Below are positions 1-5,148 of a stretch of DNA of 5,302 bases, piece by piece (the first letter of the stretch is position 1; each line of letters starts with the position of its first letter). The DNA is from Chloroflexi bacterium RBG_16_64_43 (GTDB lineage: Bacteria > Chloroflexota > Anaerolineae > Anaerolineales > RBG-16-64-43), in contig MGOA01000003.1 in assembly GCA_001796965.1 (NCBI GenBank), positions 1-5,302 on the forward strand. The letters run 5' to 3'. The translations under genes and the position numbers were made by a program. Below the pieces are notes generated by a model. That model was not told the origin of the DNA. It did no database searches and worked only from the letters and a program-made list of their open reading frames with translations.

Positions 1-9
1 GACCAATGC

Positions 10-45
10 GCATGCCTCACGCACGCGGTCATGTGTGAGGCATGC
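10..45. repeat. Long imperfect inverted repeat (hairpin 1) downstream of rpoD
   Basis: Bases 10-20 (GCATGCCTCAC) are the exact reverse complement of bases 35-45. The stem extends inward to 10-23 against 32-45 with a single G-U type pair, leaving an 8-nt loop at 24-31. It starts about 77 nt beyond the rpoD stop codon and is not followed by a clear T-tract on either strand. It may be a transcript-end structure, a protein-binding palindrome or part of a dispersed intergenic repeat. The pairing is seen directly; the role is not known. Confidence 0.7.
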
Positions 46-66
46 TATGCCCTCCTCCAGAAACAC

Positions 67-95
67 GTAGGGGCGACTTTGAAGGTCGCCCCTAC
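67..95. repeat. Perfect 11-bp inverted repeat (hairpin 2), REP-like, downstream of rpoD
   Basis: Bases 67-77 (GTAGGGGCGAC) pair perfectly with 85-95 (GTCGCCCCTAC). One wobble and one more pair can shrink the loop to three bases. The hairpin begins 26 nt past the rpoD stop, the right place for a 3'-end structure of the rpoD transcript. On the minus strand the stem is followed by GTGTTTCTGG, only a weak T-run, so a classical Rho-independent terminator is not well supported. Hairpins with GGGGCG / CGCCCC arms of this style are, from memory, frequent dispersed intergenic elements in Chloroflexota and Cyanobacteria. That family assignment is inference. Together with hairpin 1 it accounts for most of the gene-free stretch 1-121. 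Confidence 0.7.
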
Positions 96-121
96 AACAT
101 ATCATCGCCCCAGTCATTTCG

Positions 122-1774
122 CTATTCGGTGATGTAGTCCCGCAGCTTGCGGCGGTGGGTGGGGTGGCGCAATCGGCTGAGGGCCTGGGCCTCGATCTGG
201 CGCACGCGCTCGCGCGTCACGCCCATCTTCTTGCCTACTTCTTCAAGCGTATAGGATTGGCCGTCCAGGAGGCCATAGCGCAATTGCAGGATGCGCACCT
301 CGCGCGGCGGGAGCGCGGAGAGCACCTCCTCCAACTGCTCGCGCAGGAGGTTTTGCGTCGCCGCCTCAGCCGGCGCGGGTGATTCCTCGTCTTCGATGAA
401 ATCCCCCAGCACCGAATCCTCTTCCTCGTCGGTCGGCGTCTCAAGTGAGATCGGCCGGCGCGCCACCTGAATCATGTTCTCGACCTTCTTGGCCGTCACG
501 CCCAGCGCGCCGCCCAATTCCTCGGGCGAGGGGTCGCGCCCCAGTTCTTGCGTGAGTTGATGTGAGACGCGCAGCAGTTTGTTGATCTGGTCGCCCATGT
601 GGACCGGCACGCGGATGGTGCGGCCCTGGTCGGCAATCGCGCGCGTCACCGCCTGGCGGATCCACCAGGTCGCATAGGTCGAGAACTTGTGCCCGCGCCG
701 GTAGTCGAACTTCTTGGCCGCGCGGATCAGGCCAATGTTGCCTTCCTGAATGAGATCCAGGAAGGGAACGCCGCGCCCCATGTACTTCTTGGCCACGCTG
801 ATCACCAGGCGCGAGTTGGCGGTGATGAGGTGCTCGCGTGCGGCCCATCCATCTTCGATCACCCGCTGCAGGTCGGCCTGACGGCGCGCGTCGTCCACGC
901 CGCGCGCCAAGGCCTCGCGCGCGAACTTGCCGCGCTCGATGCGCTTGGCGAGCGAGACCTCCTGCGGCGCGGTGAGCAGCGGCACACGGCCGACCTCTTT
1001 AAGGTACAGCCCGATCGTGTCGTCGGCATCGATCGCCGAGAGATACGAGTCGTCCTCGAGCAATTCCCCGGCCAGGGGAATATCTTCCTCGACCTCGGCC
1101 AGATCTTCTTCGCCCGGCTCGGCCTCGGTCACGTCGGAGGTGTCGTAGACCTCGATGCTCGCGCTGAGCAGCGCGGCATAGGCCTCCTCGAGCTGGTCGA
1201 TGTCGCGCTCGGCATCCGGGAAGAAGCGCAGCACGTCGTCGATCGTGACGAAGCCCTTCTCCTTGCCGAGCTCGATCAGCGTGCGCATGGAGGGATGTTC
1301 TTCGTCGACCGGCAGATCGTCGAGCGGCGAGGCCGGCGCCGATCCGGTCGGCGGCGGCGTATCGCGGCGCGAGGGCTTCTCCGGGCGCTGCGGACGGCTC
1401 AGGCGCGCGAGTTCGCGTGAGATGGCCTCGCGCCCGAGATTGCGCGGCGCGCGGTCGAGGAAGCGAACTGAACTGCCCGGCGCACCCATCCCCGGCAGCC
1501 GCAATTGAAGCGTGCCGCGCCCGCGCGGGCGCGCGGCACCCTGACCCCGCTCGCTGCCCTCGGCAGCGCGAGAGGTTACCTTGGCCGAAGCGGGCGAAGT
1601 CCGCTGCTTCGGCAGGCCGCGCTTCCCGGATGTGGCCGGGGCGGCGCGTCTCACAGGAGCCTTGGGCTTCGCAGCGCGTGGCGAGGCTCGCCGTGTCCCT
1701 GCGGCCGGCGCTTTCCGGCTGGCTGGAACAGGTGTTCGCTTCTTCTTGCTTGTTTTCCCTGTGTTTCGTGCCAT
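122..1774 (-). CDS. rpoD: Principal RNA polymerase sigma factor, RpoD/SigA family (sigma-70 group 1)
   Basis: This is the housekeeping sigma factor, which binds core RNA polymerase in the cytoplasm and recognises -10 and -35 promoter elements. Numbering from the ATG at 1774 (550 aa): residues 1-150 are a Lys/Arg/Ala/Pro-rich, probably disordered tail. Region 1.1 is at about 163-210 (MRTLIELGKEKGFVTIDDVL), followed by an acidic linker at 211-245. Region 1.2 is at about 252-285 (DDTIGLYLKEVGRVPLLT). Region 2 is at about 312-390, with the RpoD box DLIQEGNIGLIRAAKKFD and the -10-reading helix TYATWWIRQAVTRAIADQ. Region 3 is at about 394-461. Region 4 is at about 484-537, with the -35 helix-turn-helix EEVGKKMGVTRERVRQIEAQ. 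A complete region 1.1 plus all core regions favours the essential group 1 factor over an alternative sigma. An in-frame TTG at 1807 would add 11 residues; I prefer the ATG, because the tail becomes basic right after it and neither start has a Shine-Dalgarno sequence. The stop is TAG at 122-124. Confidence 0.95.
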   Translation of the reverse strand: MARNTGKTSKKKRTPVPASRKAPAAGTRRASPRAAKPKAPVRRAAPATSGKRGLPKQRTSPASAKVTSRAAEGSERGQGAARPRGRGTLQLRLPGMGAPGSSVRFLDRAPRNLGREAISRELARLSRPQRPEKPSRRDTPPPTGSAPASPLDDLPVDEEHPSMRTLIELGKEKGFVTIDDVLRFFPDAERDIDQLEEAYAALLSASIEVYDTSDVTEAEPGEEDLAEVEEDIPLAGELLEDDSYLSAIDADDTIGLYLKEVGRVPLLTAPQEVSLAKRIERGKFAREALARGVDDARRQADLQRVIEDGWAAREHLITANSRLVISVAKKYMGRGVPFLDLIQEGNIGLIRAAKKFDYRRGHKFSTYATWWIRQAVTRAIADQGRTIRVPVHMGDQINKLLRVSHQLTQELGRDPSPEELGGALGVTAKKVENMIQVARRPISLETPTDEEEDSVLGDFIEDEESPAPAEAATQNLLREQLEEVLSALPPREVRILQLRYGLLDGQSYTLEEVGKKMGVTRERVRQIEAQALSRLRHPTHRRKLRDYITE

Positions 1775-1783
1775 ATCAGTACC

Positions 1784-1812
1784 AGAATACAGCGGAAAAC
1801 CTCTCAAGGCAA
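1784..1812 (-). promoter_or_regulatory. Candidate sigma-70 promoter for rpoD, giving a near-leaderless mRNA
   Basis: Reading the minus strand, TTGCCT (1812-1807; 4 of 6 match TTGACA) is followed by exactly 17 bp and then TATTCT (1789-1784; 4 of 6 match TATAAT). Transcription would start near 1777, about 3 nt before the ATG at 1774. This fits the absence of any Shine-Dalgarno sequence upstream of that ATG, whereas the ABC genes in the same window have strong ones. The match is modest and could arise by chance, so this is a sequence-based prediction only. If transcription starts further upstream, the mRNA would carry a leader without an SD. Confidence 0.35.
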
Positions 1813-1818
1813 CAACCC

Positions 1819-1858
1819 GGCACGATTCGAAGTCCTTTTCGGCCTCGAAACCGGTGCC
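1819..1858. other. Nested inverted repeats in the spacer upstream of rpoD
   Basis: GGCAC (1819-1823) pairs with GTGCC (1854-1858), and within it TTCGA (1826-1830) pairs with TCGAA (1845-1849). This gives a two-tier, imperfect stem just upstream of the candidate rpoD -35 element. It could be an operator-like dyad or chance. Both arms are only 5 bp, so support is weak. Apart from this, the candidate promoter and the dyad at 1905-1927, I see nothing in the 153-bp spacer 1775-1927. Confidence 0.2.
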
Positions 1859-1904
1859 TGGCAGGTCTTGAAGGAGGAACTGAGCGGTGTTCTCAGCCCG
1901 GCGC

Positions 1905-1927
1905 CCCTGGAGGGCCGAAAACCAGGG
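1905..1927 (-). terminator. Weak hairpin immediately after the DUF4340 gene stop
   Basis: On the minus strand, directly after the TAG at 1928-1930, CCCTGG (1927-1922) can pair with CCAGGG (1910-1905) across an 11-nt loop. The sequence after the stem is GC-rich with no T-tract, so it does not meet the usual criteria for an intrinsic terminator. It may slow or protect the 3' end of the ABC operon transcript. Read-through into rpoD, on the same strand, cannot be excluded. Confidence 0.25.
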
Positions 1928-2590
1928 CTATGGCGTCGGGACGGAGGTTGCCGTGCCCGTTGCGGCGGCTGGGCCGGGAGTCCCCTCTGGCAATGTCCCA
2001 ATCGCCTCGAGCGTCGCGGTCGGCTCGGCCAAGGTCGGCGTTGTCGGCGGCGTTGGCGTGGCCGGCAGCGGCGGCGTCTGCGCCCAATCTAAGACGGATT
2101 GCAGCGCGTAAGTGCCCACGACAACCACGCGTGGGTCGCCTGCCATGCGCACATAGTAGCCCGAGCCGGTCACGGTGGGGCTGCCGACCTCCAGTGTGTA
2201 GGTCGCATCGGCGGTGGTCAGCGCAATCACGTAGCGCGGCTTGTCCATGCCGAAGTTTTCGAGAGTGATCTTCGTCCCCAGATCGGTAATCAGAGATAGG
2301 TTCGACATCTGGGAGATGGCCAACTCCACCGCGCCCGTATCGGCCGGCTGCTTGAGCGGTTCGACGAATGACCACGTCCCGTCCGATTGGCGTACAAGCT
2401 CGACCACCGTCTTGGCCTGCGTATCTTCGAGACGCACGCCCGTCACGCTCGTGGATTCGATTGTCCAGAGCGGCGCCGTGGCCGGCGTGGGCGTAGCGGC
2501 CGGCGCCCGGCCCGGCCGCTCGAGCCACCATGCACCGCTAGCCACGATGACCAGCACCAACACCAGGATGAGCGTCCATCGTCGATCCAT
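1928..2590 (-). CDS. Membrane-anchored DUF4340-domain protein, short form
   Basis: This 220-aa protein has an N-terminal membrane anchor or uncleaved signal (residues 6-22, LILVLVLVIVASGAWWL, after MDRR). A Pro/Thr spacer follows at 29-40 (ATPTPATAP), then one DUF4340-like unit at about 41-168. Family-like stretches are TWSFVEPLKQPAD, the FGMDKPRYVIAL segment (in the family usually yGLd.P) and LEVGSPTVTGSGYYVRMAGD. The last ~45 residues (173-220) are Pro/Thr/Ala-rich and probably disordered. The bulk should face outside the cytoplasmic membrane. DUF4340 genes commonly follow GldG-family genes, as here, and are presumed accessory subunits; the molecular role is unknown. Many relatives are longer and carry repeated units, so a single unit plus tail is short. 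The start is supported by GGAGG at 2598-2602, 7 nt before the ATG. The gap to the upstream gene is 24 nt, consistent with one operon. Confidence 0.82.
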   Translation of the reverse strand: MDRRWTLILVLVLVIVASGAWWLERPGRAPAATPTPATAPLWTIESTSVTGVRLEDTQAKTVVELVRQSDGTWSFVEPLKQPADTGAVELAISQMSNLSLITDLGTKITLENFGMDKPRYVIALTTADATYTLEVGSPTVTGSGYYVRMAGDPRVVVVGTYALQSVLDWAQTPPLPATPTPPTTPTLAEPTATLEAIGTLPEGTPGPAAATGTATSVPTP

Positions 2591-2614
2591 AAGGTCGCCT
2601 CCACCTGGGCGCGG

Positions 2615-4234
2615 CTACTTGTGCCGTCGCCGCGAGAACCACACGATCGCGCCGGCTGCCACGAAGGCGCCCGGCAATAGGCAGATCGTCCCCAACATGA
2701 TCAGGTTGATGGCGACCGTCGACGGAGGCGTGATGATGCGCGAGGTCTGCGTCTTGGGCGTAAGGTTGATCAGCGCATCCTGGCGCGCGGCCCAGTTGAT
2801 GGCATTGACCAGCATGTCACCGTTGCCGTAGGCGTCGAAGTTGGCGTTACGCCCAAAATCCGAATCGCCGAATACGACCAGGCGGTCGCTTGGCGAGGCC
2901 TGCTCGATCGCGGCGGCAATCACCGCCGGGCCGACGTGATCGGTCGCAGCGTCGAAGGCCACCTGTTGGTTGGTGATGCTCTCCAGATCGGTTTCCCCCC
3001 ACGAGCCCGAGCCAGTGAGCACGAGCGCGGCCTGGGTGAAGCTCCTGCCCTCCGGTGTATGCAGCTCGATGCTGCGTGCAGTCGGGAAGATGGTGACGGT
3101 GCGGAAGAGCTTCTCGACGATCGGGCTCTCGGCATACTGAGCGGCAATCGCGTTATAGGCATTCTGCGAGGCGGTGTCCACCACCAGGTCGTCGCGCAGA
3201 GTGACTCCCCATTCGCGCGCGAGGTACGTGCCCAGCTCGTCGGAGGCGCCGGCGAAGTGGGTCATCAGGCTCGGCTCGATCATCGCCACCAGCCCGCCGC
3301 CCTTGGCCAGATAGGCCGCAATCGCATCCACCTCGGAGGCCGCAAGTGGCTTGTCGGGCCCGGCGATCACCAGCGCCAGGGCGTCGTCCGGTATGGACTT
3401 TTCCACGAGCAGGTTGAGCGTGGCGGTGGTGTAGTTTTGGGTGCTGAGCATGTCGGAGGCCTTGCGCAGCGCGTTATCCTCCATCGACTCGGGATCGGCC
3501 TCGCCGTGCCCGGTCAGGAAGTACACCTTGCGGCTGCCGGGGTTCGAGAGGCGCACCAGAGCCGCCGTGATGTCCTGTTCGGTGGGGTAGGAGATGGACT
3601 CGGAGCGCGCACCCATTGCCACCACCACCGTTCCGTCACGCGTCACGCCATCGGCCGTTGCCGCAGCCGGGTCGGACACCGGATCGATGATGCGGAAGGT
3701 GAAATTCGCGGAGGCCTCCTGGTACTGCTCGAGCATGCGTTGGAGTTCATCGCGCGAGGTGCCGGTGCTGGAGGAATAGAAGGCACGCGCCTCGGCCGCT
3801 TCGGGCAGGGTCTCGAGGGTCTGCAGGGTTTCGGGCGCCAGGGTGAACTGCTTGTTCTCGGTCAGGTCCCAGCGCGCGTTGTGCCGGTAGGAGAGGTAGT
3901 TGAGCACAACGATGATCCCGACGAAGGCGAGGCTCATCAGCAGCACGTTGCTGCCGTAGCGCGCCTGGCGGGAGCCCAGCCAACGCGCCACGCGCCCCGG
4001 GTCGAGCAGCGCCGAAACCAGCAGGGCCACTACGCCGATCACCAGCCCGGCGTAGACGTAGCCGTCGAACAGCCGGCGCACGAAGTAGTAGCCCCCGGCC
4101 AACACCAGCAGGACCACGCCCAGAGCGAGCGTATAGGGCGCAAGAATCCGCCAATCGAAATCTGCGAACGACTGCCCGACCGATTTCAACCAGGCGGAGG
4201 GTGCGCGCCTTGGGTTTTTTTCGTTCTCATCCAT
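2615..4234 (-). CDS. gldG: GldG-family ABC transporter auxiliary membrane protein
   Basis: This 539-aa protein belongs to the GldG / ABC-type 'auxiliary' family. Three predicted membrane helices lie near the N-terminus (about 30-50, 58-77, 95-113) and one at the C-terminus (about 506-532), followed by a basic RRRHK tail. Between them is a large extracytoplasmic domain of about 390 residues. Family-type motifs are RWDLTENKQFTL (121-132, just after helix 3), FLTGHGE (239-245), VVFGDSDF (453-460) and NGDMLVNAINWA (471-482). It is expected to work with the adjacent permease and ATPase; the substrate is unknown. In Bacteroidota GldG is needed for gliding, but the family is far wider, so the name does not prove motility here. 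ATG 4234 abuts the permease stop TAA (4235-4237) with no gap, and GGAGGTGG (4241-4248) lies inside the permease gene, so translational coupling is likely. Codons 5-7 form an A_AAA_AAC run. Confidence 0.9.
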   Translation of the reverse strand: MDENEKNPRRAPSAWLKSVGQSFADFDWRILAPYTLALGVVLLVLAGGYYFVRRLFDGYVYAGLVIGVVALLVSALLDPGRVARWLGSRQARYGSNVLLMSLAFVGIIVVLNYLSYRHNARWDLTENKQFTLAPETLQTLETLPEAAEARAFYSSSTGTSRDELQRMLEQYQEASANFTFRIIDPVSDPAAATADGVTRDGTVVVAMGARSESISYPTEQDITAALVRLSNPGSRKVYFLTGHGEADPESMEDNALRKASDMLSTQNYTTATLNLLVEKSIPDDALALVIAGPDKPLAASEVDAIAAYLAKGGGLVAMIEPSLMTHFAGASDELGTYLAREWGVTLRDDLVVDTASQNAYNAIAAQYAESPIVEKLFRTVTIFPTARSIELHTPEGRSFTQAALVLTGSGSWGETDLESITNQQVAFDAATDHVGPAVIAAAIEQASPSDRLVVFGDSDFGRNANFDAYGNGDMLVNAINWAARQDALINLTPKTQTSRIITPPSTVAINLIMLGTICLLPGAFVAAGAIVWFSRRRHK

Positions 4235-4966
4235 TTACTGCCACCTCCGCGCCTCGACCACACGGGTGCCGGCGAAGAGCGCCAGGGCAGTCAGGCTGAC
4301 GTAGTAGACGATGTCGCGCGTGTCGATCACGCCGGCATATGCGTTGTTGTAGAAGTGCCCTGAGAAATCCAGATAGGAGAGCACCGTGCTGGCCGTGCCG
4401 CTGGCCGCCTGCACCGGCAAGCTGACCACCCACAAGAGCAGCAAGATGCCCAGCGTGGTGAAGTAGGAAGCAATCGGGTTGGCGAACATGGCCGAGGCCA
4501 TCACCCCGACGGCGACCATGGCCATGATCATGAGCAGCATGCCCAGGTAGGAACTCACCAAGGGGCCCTGGTCGATGCCGGGCGAAGTGATCGCGTTCAA
4601 AATGATCGGGAAGATCCACGTGCCGGCCAGGACCACGAGCGAGAAGCCCATCCCACCCAGCCATTTGCCGACCACCAGTTCCGCGTCGCGCACCGGCGCT
4701 GTGAGCAACAGCTCGATCGTGCCGCTCCGACTTTCGTCGGCGATCAGGCGCATGGTGATAGCCGGCACCCCGAAGAGCAGCAACGTGGCCAGCGGGGCCA
4801 GAACCGCCTGTCCGTCGGGAGCGTACTGGTTGATGATCGAGGCGCCCAGGTTGGAGTAGAAAATTACCCCCAGCACCAAGAAGATCATGGCCGCCACGGC
4901 ATAGGCGACCGGGGAGATGAAGTACTGGCGGAATTCGCGCGTCCCGATGATCCAGATATTACGCAT
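4235..4966 (-). CDS. ABC-2 type transporter permease, GldF/NosY-like
   Basis: This 243-aa integral membrane subunit forms the transmembrane channel of the ABC system. About six hydrophobic segments are visible, near residues 19-39, 58-74, 103-124, 137-158, 167-184 and 218-235. The N-terminal NIWIIGTREFRQYFISP is the amphipathic pre-helix typical of ABC-2 permeases. The cytoplasmic loop RLIADESRSGTIELLLTAPV (73-92) is the hallmark coupling motif of the GldF-type branch. The reading frame stays open upstream to 5047, but I chose ATG 4966: the added 27 residues are hydrophilic and unlike the family, and AGGAG sits at 4976-4980, 9 nt before this ATG. The gene lies between the ATPase gene (182 bp upstream) and the GldG-like gene (contiguous). 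It is probably an exporter or a membrane-assembly device; direction and cargo cannot be read from the sequence. Confidence 0.9.
   Translation of the reverse strand: MRNIWIIGTREFRQYFISPVAYAVAAMIFLVLGVIFYSNLGASIINQYAPDGQAVLAPLATLLLFGVPAITMRLIADESRSGTIELLLTAPVRDAELVVGKWLGGMGFSLVVLAGTWIFPIILNAITSPGIDQGPLVSSYLGMLLMIMAMVAVGVMASAMFANPIASYFTTLGILLLLWVVSLPVQAASGTASTVLSYLDFSGHFYNNAYAGVIDTRDIVYYVSLTALALFAGTRVVEARRWQ
4241..4248 (-). promoter_or_regulatory. Ribosome binding site of the GldG-like gene, inside the permease coding end
   Basis: GGAGGTGG on the minus strand lies within the last codons of the permease gene, with its GGAGG core 9 nt before ATG 4234. With the permease TAA directly touching the ATG, this arrangement favours re-initiation or coupled translation and keeps the two membrane subunits in proportion. 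The coupling is inferred from layout. Confidence 0.75.
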
Positions 4967-4975
4967 GAGCGGGTT

Positions 4976-4980
4976 CTCCT
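4976..4980 (-). promoter_or_regulatory. Shine-Dalgarno sequence that fixes the permease start
   Basis: AGGAG (extended AGGAGA, 4980-4975) lies 9 nt upstream of ATG 4966 on the minus strand. No comparable motif was seen for the upstream in-frame start at 5047, so this site decides in favour of the shorter 243-aa protein. Confidence 0.75.
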
Positions 4981-5069
4981 GTGCGCCGCGGATGGTGCTT
5001 TGCTCGTACGCGGTGTCCGAATGCGACTTTCGTTCCCGGCCCCACATCCCCCTTCCGGTAGGCTCATCC

Positions 5070-5089
5070 CCTCCCCGCGTGCGGGGAGG
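5070..5089. repeat. Perfect 9-bp GC inverted repeat, REP-like, inside the ABC operon
   Basis: CCTCCCCGC (5070-5078) and GCGGGGAGG (5081-5089) are perfect reverse complements around a GT centre. The hairpin is almost pure GC with no T-tract on either side. It lies between the ATPase and permease genes, where tighter spacing is usual. The flanks (CATCCCCC...CTCATCCCC to the left) have the C-rich character of dispersed intergenic repeats in GC-rich bacteria. It may be a REP-type element affecting mRNA stability or the relative output of the two genes. The pairing is seen directly; the family and function are inference. Confidence 0.65.
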
Positions 5090-5119
5090 CAGGCCTGTGA
5101 AATGGGGTGGCCGGGGGCC

Positions 5120-5137
5120 GAGGGGCTCGGTCCCCTC
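5120..5137 (-). terminator. GC hairpin 11 nt after the ATPase stop; possible attenuator or processing site
   Basis: On the minus strand, 11 nt after the ATPase TAA, GAGGGG (5137-5132) pairs with CCCCTC (5125-5120) across a 6-nt loop. GGCC at 5145-5142 could close onto GGCC at 5118-5115 around a bulge. An alternative CCGAG / CTCGG stem competes with it. No T-run follows, so full termination is doubtful. Partial termination, or a 3'-end-stabilising structure for the ATPase message, is possible. Together with the 5070-5089 repeat this makes up the structured part of the 182-bp spacer. No convincing promoter was seen there. Confidence 0.4.
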
Positions 5138-5148
5138 AGGTTTGGCCT

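Noticed and set aside
39..51. Small palindrome GGCAT-GCT-ATGCC as a separate element
   Set aside because: It overlaps the right arm of the much stronger hairpin at 10-45 and has only 5-bp arms, so it is treated as an alternative fold rather than a feature.
599..1420. 273-codon open frame on the plus strand opposite rpoD
   Set aside because: The minus strand here encodes the conserved core of a sigma-70 factor. The antisense translation has no family resemblance and is explained by codon bias.
1775..1807. TTG start for rpoD at 1807, adding 11 residues
   Set aside because: It has no Shine-Dalgarno sequence; the nearest AAGGA is about 25 nt away. It also overlaps the candidate -35 element. It is not excluded with certainty.
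1417..2268. 283-codon plus-strand frame spanning the rpoD 5' end, the spacer and the DUF4340 gene (and the overlapping 195-codon frame 1505-2092)
   Set aside because: It crosses three unrelated contexts, is low-complexity Arg/Ala/Pro/Ser, lacks an RBS and contradicts the supported minus-strand genes.
1893..2531. 212-codon minus-strand frame overlapping the DUF4340 gene in another phase
   Set aside because: It has no membrane anchor or domain and an Arg/Gly/His-rich shadow composition. The 1928-2590 frame has a good RBS, an anchor and a DUF4340 pattern.
2936..4363. 475-codon open frame on the plus strand opposite the GldG-like gene
   Set aside because: It is antisense to a well-supported family member, is rich in His/Arg/Gly as expected from the mirror of GC-biased codons, shows no recognisable domain or RBS, and runs past both ends of the real gene.
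4227..4664. 145-codon minus-strand frame inside the permease gene
   Set aside because: It is a His/Gly/Arg-rich out-of-phase shadow of a clear six-segment membrane protein, with no start signal of its own.
4967..5047. 27-residue N-terminal extension of the permease, from the upstream in-frame start at 5047
   Set aside because: The extension is polar and unlike permease N-termini, and the strong AGGAG at 4976-4980 belongs to ATG 4966.
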